DNA of 47,755 nucleotides from contig JAKSJE010000006.1 in assembly GCA_024398405.1 (NCBI GenBank), positions 1-47,755 of the forward strand, in the 5' to 3' direction. The notes under the pieces were generated by a model. It was not told where the DNA came from, did no database searches, and saw only the letters and a list, made by a program, of their open reading frames with translations. Both the position numbers and the translations under genes were made by a program. This document shows positions 18,891-28,202 of this stretch, one piece after another; position 1 is the stretch's first letter, and the number at the start of each line of letters is the position of its first letter. Source of the stretch: Bacteroidaceae bacterium. GTDB taxonomy: Bacteria > Bacteroidota > Bacteroidia > Bacteroidales > Bacteroidaceae.

Positions 18891-19000
18891 GGAAAGAAGA
18901 CGATTGGGATAAGGAAAGAAGACGATTGGGATAAGGAAAGAGGATGATTGGGATAAGGAAAGAGGACGATTGGGATAAGGAAAGAAGACGATTGGGAAGG
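18891..19000. repeat. 22-bp tandem array, 5 copies (GGAAAGAAGACGATTGGG)
   Basis: Five head-to-tail 22-bp copies start at 18891, 18913, 18935, 18957 and 18979. They have small A/G and C/T changes (GAAGACG, GAGGATG, GAGGACG) and the last copy decays at its end. All copies are purine-rich on the plus strand. A 71-codon open frame on the minus strand runs through it but repeats with a shifting frame, so it is not taken as a gene. Confidence 0.92.
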
Positions 19001-19010
19001 GTATAATGAA

Positions 19011-19052
19011 ACTGCCTCTTCCTCACATAGATGATGTGGAGGAAGAGGCAGT
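19011..19052 (-). terminator. Long hairpin after the GH43 gene, probable terminator
   Basis: ACTGCCTCTTCCTC plus ACAT (19011-19028) pairs with ATGTG plus GAGGAAGAGGCAGT (19034-19052), with one bulged base and a 5-base loop. It lies about 105 bases after the GH43 stop. On the minus strand the stem is followed by TTTCATTATA, a poor T run, so termination is likely but not certain. Confidence 0.6.
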
Positions 19053-19156
19053 CACACAATGTCTGGCCGGGGCCGGCGGACGAGGGTCAGGAATCAGCGG
19101 AGCGTAGCGCGTGAGGACGGTGGGGCATCAGTTTGCGACGGTCCATACGAGGGTCT

Positions 19157-20980
19157 TCACCTCACCAGCACTTTCTTGCCGCCGATGATGTAGATGCCTT
19201 TGCGCAATGAGCCGGCGGAGCTGACGGACTCGTGGCTCAGCACCTTGCGCCCGTGTAGGTCATACACATCAGTGGAGGAGGCGCCGGATGTGGCGGAGTC
19301 GTCGCTCAATGTGTCAATGGCGTCAGGAGTGTCATTGACCTTGGAGCCCCAGATGCAGACTCCGTTCTGTGTCAGCGCGGTGAAACAGACGACCATGTTG
19401 TTCGTGCCGCTCTTAGCCTGCGGCAGGACTACGCCGGAATAGACTGCGGCATAGCCGGAATTGAGCTTGATGGTGATGTATGATTTATCAGCATAGACCA
19501 CGTACCAGAGTCCTTTATATGCGCCTGAGATGGTTCCGTCAGGGTTGAGGTAGATGTTGACGGGCTTCTGGTAAGCCTTGTTCTTATGGTCAATGCGGTA
19601 TGGATGGATGATGCACTTGTAAGTGCCGACGATGTCGTCGTCAGAGCATATCCTTCGAGACTCGATGCTGTCCTGGTTGTATTTGCAGCCGGAATACTCG
19701 TAAGGTGACGCGAGGAGCCACCCCATGGAATTGAGGAACAGCTGATGGACCCTGACCTGATGGCCTTCGCCGCCGTTGGCGAAGCGTGTGTGATATATGA
19801 TGTACGCCCTGCCGTCGGTGTCGAGGAGCGCGGAGTTATGCCCCTGGGCCACTTCGGCGTCGCTCATGGAGTCCCATTTGTAAGAGCCGAAAAGCCTCGT
19901 TCCGACATTGGAGGTCGCTGACGGTCCGTAGTTGAGCCGGTAGGAACTGAAGATGGCGGAGTTTCCTGCCCAGTCCTTGTAGTCGCCGTCGGGTTTAAGG
20001 CTGCGGAAGCAGCGCATCTCGTAGCCGCCGTCGGAGTTGAGTCCTCCGTAGGACATGAAGAGGCAATAGTACCGGCCTATCTTCTCGATGTAGGAGCCTT
20101 CGCCCGAGACGTAGTGTCCGCCGGCTATCTTCTTGCCGAAATATGGGTCTTGGTTAGTGTCGTCACCACTGCCCTGGAGTTTGTAGGAGACGGTGTAGTC
20201 GCGGAGTCCGTTGTCGCGGTTGAGTTTGAGGATGAAGATGCCGCCTGACCACGAGCCGTAGCTCATCCACAGCTGTCCGTCGTCATCGAAGAAGACGCAA
20301 GGGTCGATGTTATTAGGCCATCTGTTGCCCCAGCTTCCGCCCACCATGTAACGGCCTGGGAGTGAGGTGATGTCACCAAGGACCAATGATATGTCGGTCT
20401 GTTTCCAGGTCTGGTTCGGCAAGTCCGTCCAGTGGAAGCCGGAAAAGACCACTGGGCCTTGATAGACATAAGGTCCGGTGACCTTGTCGGCGGTCAGCAG
20501 GACTATCACGCTCCGCCAGTTATCGCCATTAAGGCTCATATACATGCACCATTTCCGCATGTATGGGTTCCATATCACGTCAGGAGCCCACTGGTTGCCG
20601 GCGAGGTCGGCGTTGTTGGCGGTATAGCGCCACTGGAGTGTGTTGTAAGTGCCGAAGTCAACCGAGACGGTGTCCTTCCCCTGCAAGACCGGGACGGTGG
20701 TGGTAAGGTTCTTCAGGAAGGCGTTCTTGTAGTCTGTCGCCACAAGACGGCCGGCATTGTTGTAATAGCCGTAACTCCAAGACACATGCGACCAGTTCTT
20801 AAGGTCACTGGAGACAGCGCACGCGAGGTGACTACCAAAGAGATAGTAGCGTTTGAAACTGGTGGTGACGGTATCGACCACGATGGAAGGGTCATGGACG
20901 CTCACACGGCTGTAGGACAGGGCTGATGACGGAATGCCCAGTGAGATTAGGAGAAGTAACAAGCGACAAAGTCTCTTCAT
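19157..20980 (-). CDS. Secreted GH43 arabinanase-like glycoside hydrolase with sorting tail
   Basis: This 607-residue secreted enzyme belongs to glycoside hydrolase family 43 and most resembles endo-1,5-alpha-L-arabinanases. A signal peptide covers about residues 1-22. The five-bladed propeller carries the expected acidic triad: Asp30 in VHDPSIV (base), Asp226 in NNIDPCVF (pKa modulator) and Glu294 in GEGSYIEK (acid). GHNSALLD near 385 is also typical. A beta-sandwich of the GH43 C-terminal type follows at about 460-550. The end (DLHGRKV, then RKGIYIIGGKKVLVR) matches the type A C-terminal sorting domain used by the type IX secretion system in this phylum. It is monocistronic, with its own consensus promoter. 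Exact substrate is inferred, not shown; a beta-xylosidase-like activity is the alternative. Confidence 0.88.
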   Translation of the reverse strand: MKRLCRLLLLLISLGIPSSALSYSRVSVHDPSIVVDTVTTSFKRYYLFGSHLACAVSSDLKNWSHVSWSYGYYNNAGRLVATDYKNAFLKNLTTTVPVLQGKDTVSVDFGTYNTLQWRYTANNADLAGNQWAPDVIWNPYMRKWCMYMSLNGDNWRSVIVLLTADKVTGPYVYQGPVVFSGFHWTDLPNQTWKQTDISLVLGDITSLPGRYMVGGSWGNRWPNNIDPCVFFDDDGQLWMSYGSWSGGIFILKLNRDNGLRDYTVSYKLQGSGDDTNQDPYFGKKIAGGHYVSGEGSYIEKIGRYYCLFMSYGGLNSDGGYEMRCFRSLKPDGDYKDWAGNSAIFSSYRLNYGPSATSNVGTRLFGSYKWDSMSDAEVAQGHNSALLDTDGRAYIIYHTRFANGGEGHQVRVHQLFLNSMGWLLASPYEYSGCKYNQDSIESRRICSDDDIVGTYKCIIHPYRIDHKNKAYQKPVNIYLNPDGTISGAYKGLWYVVYADKSYITIKLNSGYAAVYSGVVLPQAKSGTNNMVVCFTALTQNGVCIWGSKVNDTPDAIDTLSDDSATSGASSTDVYDLHGRKVLSHESVSSAGSLRKGIYIIGGKKVLVR

Positions 20981-21005
20981 ATAGGTCAGAATTATTAAAG
21001 TTAGG

Positions 21006-21037
21006 CAAACTTACGAAAAAAAAAGCAGATTAACAAA
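21006..21037 (-). promoter_or_regulatory. Consensus Bacteroidetes promoter of the GH43 gene
   Basis: Read on the minus strand there is TTTG (21034-21037), a 20-base spacer, and TAAGTTTG (21006-21013). This matches the TTTG / TAnnTTTG pattern of the Bacteroidetes housekeeping sigma factor exactly. The GH43 start codon is about 25 bases downstream. The upstream box overlaps the T run of the ribosomal operon terminator. Confidence 0.78.
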
Positions 21038-21066
21038 AAAAAGTGACTATCCTGTGGATAATCACT
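21035..21066 (-). terminator. Terminator of the ribosomal protein operon (after rplQ)
   Basis: On the minus strand an 11-bp stem (AGTGATTATCC with GGATAGTCACT, one G-U pair) with loop ACA is followed by a run of eight T (A run 21035-21042). It is 22 bases after the rplQ stop and closes the long ribosomal transcription unit. Confidence 0.85.
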
Positions 21067-21088
21067 CTTTCTATCGTTATTGCGCTGA

Positions 21089-21589
21089 TCACTCTGCTGG
21101 TTTCTCCTCAGCCGGAGCTGGCTCAGCGGCTTCTGCTGGCTCTGCTGCCGGAGCCGGTTCGTTGGTCTTCGCCGCGGTCTTCTTGGAGCGGCGTGTGCGG
21201 GTGGCTTTCTTGGCTGTCTTAGCCATGGCCTCGTCGAAATCGACGAGTTCTATGAATGCCATGTCGGCGTCATCAGAAGGACGCTTGCCGAGCTTGATGA
21301 TGCGGGTGTAGCCGCCCTTACGGTCAGCCACCTTGTTTGCCACCTCACCGAAGAGCTCACTGATGGCGTATTTGTTCTGGAGATAGCTGAAAACGACACG
21401 ACGTGAGGCTGTTGTATCCTCCTTTGCCTTGGTAATGAGAGGTTCAACATAAACACGGAGAGCCTTTGCCTTTTGAAGAGTCGTGGTGATTCTCTTGTGC
21501 ATGATAAGAGAAGTGGCCATGTTGGACAACATGGCTGCTCTGTGAGGAGCTTTACGGCTCAAATGATTGAATTTCTTATTGTGTCTCAT
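21089..21589 (-). CDS. rplQ: 50S ribosomal protein L17 with long acidic-alanine tail
   Basis: Large-subunit protein that lies near the exit of the peptide tunnel. Residues 1-120 are standard L17 ([17 protein letters not shown], then [11 protein letters not shown] and GGYTRI). The product has 166 residues, against about 127 in E. coli. The extra residues are a Lys/Arg stretch followed by an Ala-Glu-Pro tail, a low-complexity extension seen on L17 in this phylum. It is the last gene of the ribosomal block, 5 bases after rpoA, and is followed by a terminator. Confidence 0.98.
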   Translation of the reverse strand: MRHNKKFNHLSRKAPHRAAMLSNMATSLIMHKRITTTLQKAKALRVYVEPLITKAKEDTTASRRVVFSYLQNKYAISELFGEVANKVADRKGGYTRIIKLGKRPSDDADMAFIELVDFDEAMAKTAKKATRTRRSKKTAAKTNEPAPAAEPAEAAEPAPAEEKPAE

Positions 21590-21594
21590 CTTGA

Positions 21595-22587
21595 TTAATC
21601 TTTATCTAATTTATACTTAGAAGTGTCTGTTCCGAATGACAAGCCATGCTGCAGAAGCAGGTCATCAAGCTCGGTAAGTGACTTCTTACCGAAATTACGG
21701 AACTTGAGCAAATCATTCTTCTGGAATCTTATCAAATCGCCTAATGTATCAACGTCTGCAGCCTTCAGGCAATTGAGCGCGCGGACAGACAGATTCATGT
21801 CTGTGAGCTTCGTCTTGAGCAACTGACGAGTACGCAGAACCTCCTCATCAAATTCCTCCGTACCATCGACGTCATTGTTGTCAAGGGTGATCTTCTCATC
21901 AGAGAACAACATGAAGTGATAGATAAGGATCTTAGCGGCCTCCTTCAGTGCGTCCTTAGGAGCTATTGAGCCGTCAGTGGTGATCTCAAGGGTCAGTTTC
22001 TCATAGTCAGTCTTCTGCTGGACACGATACGGGTCAACTGAGAATCTTACGTTGCGGATTGGCGTATAGATTGAATCGACGGCGAGCTGGTGGATGTCCT
22101 TGCAGAACTCGCGGTTCTCCTCGGCAGGAACATATCCACGTCCCTTGTTGATGGTCAACTCAATCTCCATAGTTGCTTTGGGATCTAAATGACAAATTAC
22201 CAAGTCAGGATTTAACACTCCAAATCCAGTCAGATACTTGCTTATGTCTCCTGCTTTGAACTCTGTTGCTCTTTCGATTACAAGTGAGACCTTCTCGGTA
22301 TCAAAGTCATCTACTTCCTGCTTGAACCTTACTTGTTTCAGGTTCAAGATAATGTTGGCTACATCCTCTCTGACTCCAGGGATTGAGGAGAACTCATGCT
22401 CAACACCGGCAATGCGTATGGTGTTTATGGCATAACCCTCGAGCGAAGAAAGAAGAATGCGACGGAGAGAATTTCCAATGGTTATTCCGTAACCTGGCTC
22501 AAGCGGACGGAACTCGAACGTCCCACACTTGTCGTCAGACTCCAGCATTACTACTTTGTCGGGTTTTTGAAATGCTAATATCGCCAT
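21595..22587 (-). CDS. rpoA: DNA-directed RNA polymerase subunit alpha
   Basis: A 330-residue RNA polymerase alpha subunit. The N-terminal assembly domain contains [22 protein letters not shown] and [10 protein letters not shown]. The C-terminal domain near 255-320 ([20 protein letters not shown], then [14 protein letters not shown]) binds DNA and activators. The order rpsD-rpoA-rplQ is the conserved alpha operon. There are 12 bases between it and rpsD. Confidence 0.98.
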   Translation of the reverse strand: MAILAFQKPDKVVMLESDDKCGTFEFRPLEPGYGITIGNSLRRILLSSLEGYAINTIRIAGVEHEFSSIPGVREDVANIILNLKQVRFKQEVDDFDTEKVSLVIERATEFKAGDISKYLTGFGVLNPDLVICHLDPKATMEIELTINKGRGYVPAEENREFCKDIHQLAVDSIYTPIRNVRFSVDPYRVQQKTDYEKLTLEITTDGSIAPKDALKEAAKILIYHFMLFSDEKITLDNNDVDGTEEFDEEVLRTRQLLKTKLTDMNLSVRALNCLKAADVDTLGDLIRFQKNDLLKFRNFGKKSLTELDDLLLQHGLSFGTDTSKYKLDKD

Positions 22588-22599
22588 TATTGTTAATTT

Positions 22600-23205
22600 T
22601 TATTTAGAGTACAACTCAACTATCATCTGTTCCTTGATGTTCTCAGGAATGTCTGCACGTTCAGGTAAATGGAGGAGTTTGCCACCCATGGCATTTGCGT
22701 CGAACTCAACCCAAGGATACTTACTGTGATTGAAGCCAGCGAGAGCTGCCTGAATAACCTCGAGAGACTTTGCTTTCTCACGCACGGCCACGACCTGCCC
22801 TGGCTTGACTGAGTATGAAGGGATGTTCACGACCTCACCATCAACCACGATGTGCTTATGGCTGACGAGCTGACGGGCGGCGGCACGGGTAGGAGCGATT
22901 CCAAGGCGGTAAACCACGTTATCAAGACGCGCCTCGAGGAACTGGAGCAGTACTTCACCTGTAACGCCATCGGAAGACGCTGCCTTCTCGAACAAGTTAC
23001 GGAACTGACGTTCGAGGACACCGTAAGTATATTTAGCCTTCTGCTTCTCAGCAAGCATCTGTCCGTATTCAGAAGATTTCTTGCGACGGTTGTTGCCGTG
23101 CTGGCCGGCAGGGTAGTTTCTCTTTGAGAGCACCTTGTCCGGTCCGAAAATTGCCTCACCGAAACGGCGGGAAATTCTTGATTTTGGTCCAATATATCTT
23201 GCCAT
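22600..23205 (-). CDS. rpsD: 30S ribosomal protein S4 (zinc-free form)
   Basis: This 201-residue small-subunit assembly protein, which also binds its own operon mRNA in many bacteria, starts [17 protein letters not shown]. The N-terminal region has no Cys, so this is the form without the four-Cys zinc site. The S4 RNA-binding domain is at about 90-155 ([28 protein letters not shown]). A 105-base gap separates it from rpsK upstream, the longest gap in this part of the cluster. Confidence 0.98.
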   Translation of the reverse strand: MARYIGPKSRISRRFGEAIFGPDKVLSKRNYPAGQHGNNRRKKSSEYGQMLAEKQKAKYTYGVLERQFRNLFEKAASSDGVTGEVLLQFLEARLDNVVYRLGIAPTRAAARQLVSHKHIVVDGEVVNIPSYSVKPGQVVAVREKAKSLEVIQAALAGFNHSKYPWVEFDANAMGGKLLHLPERADIPENIKEQMIVELYSK

Positions 23206-23310
23206 AATCTTTTAGTTTGCGCTTTCCGTGACAAGCGTTGCAGCCGCGACGGCAGAAAGGAAAAGATGCCATCAAAATAACGCTGTGTCCCGGATTGCCT
23301 TGATTTGTTA

Positions 23311-23700
23311 TTATACTCTTCTTCTCTTTGGAGGACGACATCCATTATGCGGAAGTGGAGTAACGTCGATAATCTCGGTTATCTCAACTCCCTCGGCATA
23401 GACACCACGGATAGCCGACTCACGGCCGTTGCCTGGTCCCTTGACATAAGCGACGACCTTTCTCAGGCCGAGGTCATAAGCGACCTTCGCACAATCCTGT
23501 GCTGCCATCTGAGCTGCGTATGGAGTGTTCTTCTTGGAACCTCTGAAGCCCATTTTGCCTGCGGATGACCATGAGATGACCTGACCATCGCTGTTTGCCA
23601 GAGTGACAATGATGTTATTGAATGAAGAGTGAACATGAAGTTGTCCCTCAGCATTAACCTTGACAACCCTCTTCTTAGCAGATGTTGTTTTCTTAGCCAT
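23311..23700 (-). CDS. rpsK: 30S ribosomal protein S11
   Basis: A 129-residue platform protein of the small subunit contacting 16S rRNA near the mRNA exit. Recognised by [40 protein letters not shown] and the basic C-terminus [13 protein letters not shown]. It follows rpsM by 9 bases. Length and sequence are normal for the family. Confidence 0.98.
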   Translation of the reverse strand: MAKKTTSAKKRVVKVNAEGQLHVHSSFNNIIVTLANSDGQVISWSSAGKMGFRGSKKNTPYAAQMAAQDCAKVAYDLGLRKVVAYVKGPGNGRESAIRGVYAEGVEITEIIDVTPLPHNGCRPPKRRRV

Positions 23701-23709
23701 AACCTATTA

Positions 23710-24090
23710 TTATTTAGTAGCCTTTTTCTTGTTTGCAACTGTCTTCTTCTTACCTTTGCGCGTACGGGCGTTGTTCTTCGTGCTCTGTCCGCGTACAGGA
23801 AGACCATTACGATGGCGGATGCCCCTGTAGCAGCCGATATCCATCAAGCGCTTGATGTTAAGCTGGATCTCGGAACGGAGGTCACCTTCTACCTTGTAGT
23901 CGGCGCCAATCACTTCACGGATCTTGGCAGCCTGGTCGTCAGTCCAGTCCTTAACTTTAATGTCTTTATCTACGCCAGCTTTGTCCAAAATCTTAGCTGC
24001 GCTGCTGCGTCCAATACCAAAAATGTAGGTTAACGCAATTTCGCCTCTCTTGTTCTGAGGGAGGTCGACACCAACAATTCTTATTGCCAT
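23710..24090 (-). CDS. rpsM: 30S ribosomal protein S13
   Basis: A 126-residue head protein of the small subunit, touching the P-site tRNA and the bridge to L5. It begins [20 protein letters not shown] and has the helix-two-turn-helix ([14 protein letters not shown]), [14 protein letters not shown] and a very basic tail ([18 protein letters not shown]). It sits in the usual place between rpmJ and rpsK. Confidence 0.98.
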   Translation of the reverse strand: MAIRIVGVDLPQNKRGEIALTYIFGIGRSSAAKILDKAGVDKDIKVKDWTDDQAAKIREVIGADYKVEGDLRSEIQLNIKRLMDIGCYRGIRHRNGLPVRGQSTKNNARTRKGKKKTVANKKKATK

Positions 24091-24115
24091 ATCTTTTGTT
24101 TATTATTTGTTTCGA

Positions 24116-24232
24116 TCATCCCTGACGTGTCTTGAACTTAGGGTTTTTCTTATTGATCACGAATAAGCGTCCCTTACGTCTTACTATAACACAATCTGGA
24201 GTGCGCTTCTTTAAAGATGCTTTAGTCTTCAT
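24116..24232 (-). CDS. rpmJ: 50S ribosomal protein L36 (zinc-free form)
   Basis: A 38-residue protein translated by eye between infA and rpsM: it starts [14 protein letters not shown], continues with [16 protein letters not shown] and ends KFKTRQG. It binds 23S rRNA in the large subunit. Only one Cys is present (in TPDC), so the CxxC...CxxxxH zinc site of the other L36 type is missing; this is the form expected in Bacteroidota. It starts 11 bases after infA ends. Confidence 0.97.
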   Translation of the reverse strand: MKTKASLKKRTPDCVIVRRKGRLFVINKKNPKFKTRQG

Positions 24233-24243
24233 ATCTATTCAAT

Positions 24244-24462
24244 TTATTTGTATCTAAATACTATTCTTCCTTTTGACAGGTCATAAGGCGACATCTCGAT
24301 GCGGACTTTGTCACCGGGCAGAATCTTGATGTAATGCATTCGCATCTTACCGGAGATGTGGGCGATAATCTCATGCCCGTTCTCCAATTCCACTCGGAAC
24401 ATCGCGTTGGATAATGCCTCTACGATTGAACCGTCTTGTTCTATTGCTGACTGTTTTGCCAT
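24244..24462 (-). CDS. infA: Translation initiation factor IF-1
   Basis: A 72-residue single OB-fold protein that occupies the A site during initiation. The sequence starts [20 protein letters not shown] and contains [20 protein letters not shown] and IVFRYK at the end, all typical. It is one base after map and just before rpmJ, the standard arrangement in Bacteroidota. Confidence 0.98.
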   Translation of the reverse strand: MAKQSAIEQDGSIVEALSNAMFRVELENGHEIIAHISGKMRMHYIKILPGDKVRIEMSPYDLSKGRIVFRYK

Positions 24463-24463
24463 A

Positions 24464-25258
24464 TTATAAGTTGTTTAGTACTGACTCTATCTCATCGAAT
24501 GAGGAGAGAATATCCGCCTTGCCTTTCCTGACGCATACCGAATGCTCGTAGTGGGCAGCCGGCTTTTTGTCTCGGGTGACGATGCCCCATCTGTCGGACT
24601 GGAGGAAAACCTCCTTGGCTCCAAGGGTGATCATCGGCTCGATGGCGATACATAGACCATCTCTCAGCTGAACTCCGTTGCCCCGGCGTCCGAAATTCGG
24701 CACTTGTGGGTCTTCGTGCATCTCGTGGCCTACGCCATGTCCTACGAACTCCCTGACCACACCATAGCCTCGGCTTTCGCAGTGTTGCTGGACAGCGTAC
24801 GAGATATCGCCTATCCTCCGCCCCGCAACTGCTTGTTCTATTCCCTTGTAGAGAGCCTCTTTGGTGGTCTTGAGCAAAAGCCGGACCTCCTCTGAGACCT
24901 CGCCCACCGCGAAAGTGTAACAAGAGTCGCCACAAAAGCCATTGAGTTTGGTTCCACAGTCTATCGAAACTATATCACCCTCCTGCAGAGGCCGGTCGTC
25001 AGGAATCCCGTGAATCACCTGCTCGTTGACTGAGGTACAGATACTTGCAGGAAACTCACTTCCATAAGGATTAGGGAATCCCTTGAACACTGGAATGGCT
25101 CCATTATCTCGAATGAATGTCTCCGCTAAGACATCGAGCTGCCTGGTAGTGACACCAGGTCTGATATTCCTTGCTAACTCCGCGAGAGTCCTTCCTATGA
25201 GTAGGTTAGCCTCTCGCAAGAGTTCTACTTCCTCATCTGACTTAAGATAGACCTTCAT
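24464..25258 (-). CDS. map: Methionine aminopeptidase, type I
   Basis: A 264-residue metallopeptidase that removes the initiator Met from new proteins. All metal ligands can be seen: two Asp in the DIVSIDCG and GDSCYTF segments, His in [12 protein letters not shown], Glu in IAIEPMI and Glu in HYEHSVCV. The substrate-side His is in QVIHGIPDD. It lies between secY and infA and is co-transcribed, 15 bases after secY. Confidence 0.97.
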   Translation of the reverse strand: MKVYLKSDEEVELLREANLLIGRTLAELARNIRPGVTTRQLDVLAETFIRDNGAIPVFKGFPNPYGSEFPASICTSVNEQVIHGIPDDRPLQEGDIVSIDCGTKLNGFCGDSCYTFAVGEVSEEVRLLLKTTKEALYKGIEQAVAGRRIGDISYAVQQHCESRGYGVVREFVGHGVGHEMHEDPQVPNFGRRGNGVQLRDGLCIAIEPMITLGAKEVFLQSDRWGIVTRDKKPAAHYEHSVCVRKGKADILSSFDEIESVLNNL

Positions 25259-25273
25259 CAGTGCGTATTCCTG

Positions 25274-26626
25274 TTAGTGAGCGCCACGAATACGACCAGT
25301 CTCAAGGAGACCGTCATAATGGCGCATCAGCAAATGGCTTTCAATCTGCTGGAGAGTATCAAGTACTACACCAACGAGAATCAGCAGGGAAGTACCACCA
25401 TAGAACTGTGCAAACTCGCGCTGTACGCCGAACAGACTTGCGAATGCGGGCATAATGGCGATGAATGCCAGGAACAGAGAGCCTGGAAGTGTAATGCGTG
25501 ACATTATCTTATCAAGGAACTCGGCTGTGCTCTTTCCAGGCTTGATACCTGGGACGAATCCGTTGTTGCGCTTCATATCCTCTGCCATCTGTGTAGGGTT
25601 AATGGTAATAGCCGTGTACAGATAAGTGAAAAGGATGATGAGCACAGCGAATATCACATTGTAAACCCAGCTTGTGTTGTCCATGAGATTTGTCACGAAC
25701 GGGCTCAGTTTGCCGCCTGACGCGTAGCCGGCGACCGTGACAGGAATGAACATGATTGCCTGAGCAAAGATGATAGGCATCACGTTGGCTGCGTATGGTT
25801 TCAACGGGATGTACTGTCGAGCTCCACCCATCTGGCGATTGCCTACGACACGCTTCGCGTACTGCACCGGGACACGACGCACACCCTGAACGAGAAGAAT
25901 CGCGGCCGCTATGACAGCAAGCCACAGAACTATCTCGACCAGCCATACGATAAGACCTCCCTGACCAGGAGCCTCGAATTTCGTAACTAATTCCTGGCTA
26001 AATGCCTCAGGGAAACGGGCGATGATACCAATCATGATGATCATGGAGACACCATTACCGATACCCTTGTCCGTAATTCTCTCGCCTAACCACAAGATGA
26101 ACATGCTGCCAGCCGCCAGGATGATTGTGGATGTGATCACAAACATGGTCCAGTCGAGGCTTGGATAGATGGCCTGCCCCATAGTCTGGCTCTTGAGGTT
26201 ATAGAGATAGCCAGGTGCCTGGAAGAGGAGAATCGCCACTGTCAGATAACGAGTGTACTGATTCATCTTCCTCCTTCCACTCTCGCCTTCCCGTTGCATT
26301 TTCTGGAAATAAGGGACCGCAATTCCAAGAAGCTGCATCACGATAGAGGCTGAGATGTATGGCATGATACCTAACGCAAAGACCGAAGCCTTTGAGAAGG
26401 CGCCACCAGAGAACATATCCAGAAGTGACATGAGGCCACCTTCTGTCTGCGTCCTCAAGCCCTGCAATGCTTCTGTGTCAACGCCTGGCAAAACGATGAA
26501 AGAGCCGAAGCGGTATATCGCACAGAAAGCAATGGTAATCAGGAGACGAGTACGCAAGTCCTCGATTGACCATATGTTGATGCAAGTCTTAATGAACTTG
26601 TAATCCGTGAATTTTTTATTTCCCAT
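25274..26626 (-). CDS. secY: Preprotein translocase subunit SecY
   Basis: The 450-residue channel-forming inner-membrane protein of the Sec system. About ten hydrophobic segments are present. Family motifs include the start region WSIEDLRTRLLIT, GITDKGIGNG-like ERITDKGIGNGVSMII and the cytosolic loop VQGVRRVPVQYAKRVVGN before residue 270. NGFVPGIKPGKSTAEFLD marks the later loop. It follows rplO with a 24-base gap, as in other spc operons. Confidence 0.98.
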   Translation of the reverse strand: MGNKKFTDYKFIKTCINIWSIEDLRTRLLITIAFCAIYRFGSFIVLPGVDTEALQGLRTQTEGGLMSLLDMFSGGAFSKASVFALGIMPYISASIVMQLLGIAVPYFQKMQREGESGRRKMNQYTRYLTVAILLFQAPGYLYNLKSQTMGQAIYPSLDWTMFVITSTIILAAGSMFILWLGERITDKGIGNGVSMIIMIGIIARFPEAFSQELVTKFEAPGQGGLIVWLVEIVLWLAVIAAAILLVQGVRRVPVQYAKRVVGNRQMGGARQYIPLKPYAANVMPIIFAQAIMFIPVTVAGYASGGKLSPFVTNLMDNTSWVYNVIFAVLIILFTYLYTAITINPTQMAEDMKRNNGFVPGIKPGKSTAEFLDKIMSRITLPGSLFLAFIAIMPAFASLFGVQREFAQFYGGTSLLILVGVVLDTLQQIESHLLMRHYDGLLETGRIRGAH

Positions 26627-26650
26627 AACGAAAATGATTATTCCTAATTA

Positions 26651-27112
26651 TTACTCCTTAGATTCCCCAATCCTGTTCACTGTACCTCCAAGAGCCTTGA
26701 TGGCATCTTCTGCCTTCTGAGAGAAAGCATTAGCCTGAACATCAAGCTTGAGGGTAAGCTCACCGTTACCGAGAATCTTCACAAGATGCTTTGAGCTGAT
26801 GAATCCAGCCTCCTTGAGCTCAGCAATACCAATAGAAGTAAGGTTTTTGTCCTCAGCCAGTTTCTGAAGAGTAGAAAGGTTGATTGCCTTATACTCAACA
26901 CGGTTGATGTTCTTGAAACCAAACTTTGGTACGCGACGCTGGAGAGGCATCTGTCCACCTTCAAAACCAATCTTCTTCTTGTAACCAGAACGAGCCTTGG
27001 CGCCCTTATGACCACGAGTAGAAGTGCGGCCCTTTCCGGAACCTACACCACGACCGACACGTTTGCTGTTATGAAGGGAACCGCATGCTGGGGTTAAGTT
27101 ATGTAATTCCAT
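26651..27112 (-). CDS. rplO: 50S ribosomal protein L15
   Basis: A 153-residue early large-subunit assembly protein. It has the Gly/Arg/Lys-rich N-terminal extension (KRVGRGVGSGKGRTSTRGHK) and the globular C-terminal domain with ISSKHLVKILGNGELTLKL. Gene order rpmD-rplO-secY is conserved. Confidence 0.98.
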   Translation of the reverse strand: MELHNLTPACGSLHNSKRVGRGVGSGKGRTSTRGHKGAKARSGYKKKIGFEGGQMPLQRRVPKFGFKNINRVEYKAINLSTLQKLAEDKNLTSIGIAELKEAGFISSKHLVKILGNGELTLKLDVQANAFSQKAEDAIKALGGTVNRIGESKE

Positions 27113-27136
27113 TTGATTCGAATTATTAATATGTTA

Positions 27137-27313
27137 CTATTCCACTACTTCGACAAGATGACACACCTTGTGAACCATACCACGAATGGATGGAGTATCC
27201 TCATGCTCAACGACCTGGTTCATTTTCCTCAGTCCGAGACAATCGAGAGTCCTTTTCTGATCGATAGGTCTGTTTGCGCGGCTTTTAACCTGCTTGATTT
27301 TTACTGTTGCCAT
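27137..27313 (-). CDS. rpmD: 50S ribosomal protein L30
   Basis: A 58-residue protein from the ATG at 27313, which begins [20 protein letters not shown], the usual L30 start. The frame extends 12 codons further upstream into the rpsE gap, but that part is not conserved and would nearly abut rps[21 protein letters not shown] is the family core. Confidence 0.96.
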   Translation of the reverse strand: MATVKIKQVKSRANRPIDQKRTLDCLGLRKMNQVVEHEDTPSIRGMVHKVCHLVEVVE

Positions 27314-27326
27314 GTTATTATCCTCC

Positions 27327-27836
27327 TTATCCTTTAAATACTCTTTCAAGACTTACGCCACGTGATGCAGCGACCATTTTGGCGTCACGCATGCTGGTGA
27401 GAGCAACGATTGTGGCCTTCACCAGGTTGTGAGGGTTGGAAGAGCCCTTTGACTTAGCGAGGACATCAGTTATACCCACACTCTCAAGCACGGAACGCAT
27501 AGCACCGCCGGCAACCACTCCCGTACCTTCTGATGCAGGCATGAGGAGTACCTTGGCTCCACCAAATTTTGCGTATGCCTCGTGAGGAACAGTACCGTTT
27601 ATCACTGGCACCTTATACAAATTCTTCTTCGCTGCTTCTACGCCTTTTGCGATCGCAGCCGTAACTTCGCCAGCCTTACCAAGACCATATCCAATTACAC
27701 CATTCTCGTTACCGACAACAACGATAGCAGCGAACGTGAAAGTCCTACCACCCTTTGTTACCTTAGTAACACGATTAATAGCAACTAAACGATCCTTTAG
27801 TTCGACGTCGTTTCCTATTTTTACTCTATTAACCAT
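27327..27836 (-). CDS. rpsE: 30S ribosomal protein S5
   Basis: A 169-residue protein at the mRNA entry channel, important for accuracy. Contains [35 protein letters not shown] and the C-terminal fold with [20 protein letters not shown]. Gene order rplR-rpsE-rpmD is standard. Confidence 0.98.
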   Translation of the reverse strand: MVNRVKIGNDVELKDRLVAINRVTKVTKGGRTFTFAAIVVVGNENGVIGYGLGKAGEVTAAIAKGVEAAKKNLYKVPVINGTVPHEAYAKFGGAKVLLMPASEGTGVVAGGAMRSVLESVGITDVLAKSKGSSNPHNLVKATIVALTSMRDAKMVAASRGVSLERVFKG

Positions 27837-27843
27837 AATCTAA

Positions 27844-28185
27844 TTAAAATTTAAGTCCTGCATTACGGGCAGCGTCAGCTACCGCTTTGATTCTACCATG
27901 ATACAAGTAACCGTTGCGGTCGAAAACCACAGTCTCGATACCAGCGGCCTTTGCCCTCTCGGCGATAAGCTCACCTACTTTGGTCGCCTGCTCACCTTTG
28001 CCAGAATATTCAAGACCACGTGAGGATGCTGACGCAAGAGTCCTTGCCTCGTCATCATTGATGATCTGGACATATATCTGTTTGTTACTTCTGAACACTG
28101 ACATACGAGGACGTTCAGCCGTACCATAAATCTTATTACGTACTCTATGTTTAATCTTAAGACGTCTTTCTAACTTTGTAATCAT
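27844..28185 (-). CDS. rplR: 50S ribosomal protein L18
   Basis: A 113-residue protein that binds 5S rRNA with L5 and L25. It begins [20 protein letters not shown] and has [19 protein letters not shown] and the end segment [20 protein letters not shown]. It lies 7 bases upstream of rpsE. Confidence 0.98.
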   Translation of the reverse strand: MITKLERRLKIKHRVRNKIYGTAERPRMSVFRSNKQIYVQIINDDEARTLASASSRGLEYSGKGEQATKVGELIAERAKAAGIETVVFDRNGYLYHGRIKAVADAARNAGLKF

Positions 28186-28202
28186 AATCCGTACATTTAA
28201 AT

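Larger units (their letters stand above)
17847..19156. other. 1.3-kb non-coding region rich in short tandem repeats
   Basis: No convincing gene lies between the SusCD/FAS1 operon and the GH43 gene. The region holds a terminator-like palindrome near 17923 and four tandem arrays (18280-18366, 18402-18445, 18534-18733, 18891-19000), plus a long hairpin at 19011-19052. The plus strand from about 18080 to 18720 is C-rich and G-poor. Between 18734 and 18890 I see only an imperfect palindrome (18846-18865) and nothing assignable. Short open frames here cross the repeats and change frame, so they are not called. Confidence 0.7.

Noticed and set aside
18844..19059. 71-codon minus-strand frame with repeated Leu/Ser peptide
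   Set aside because: It reads through the 22-bp array, whose period shifts the frame each copy, and through a hairpin. It has no family resemblance.
21053..21061. Perfect DnaA box (TTATCCACA on the minus strand)
   Set aside because: It is a single copy and forms part of the terminator stem after rplQ. No other boxes or AT-rich unwinding region are nearby.
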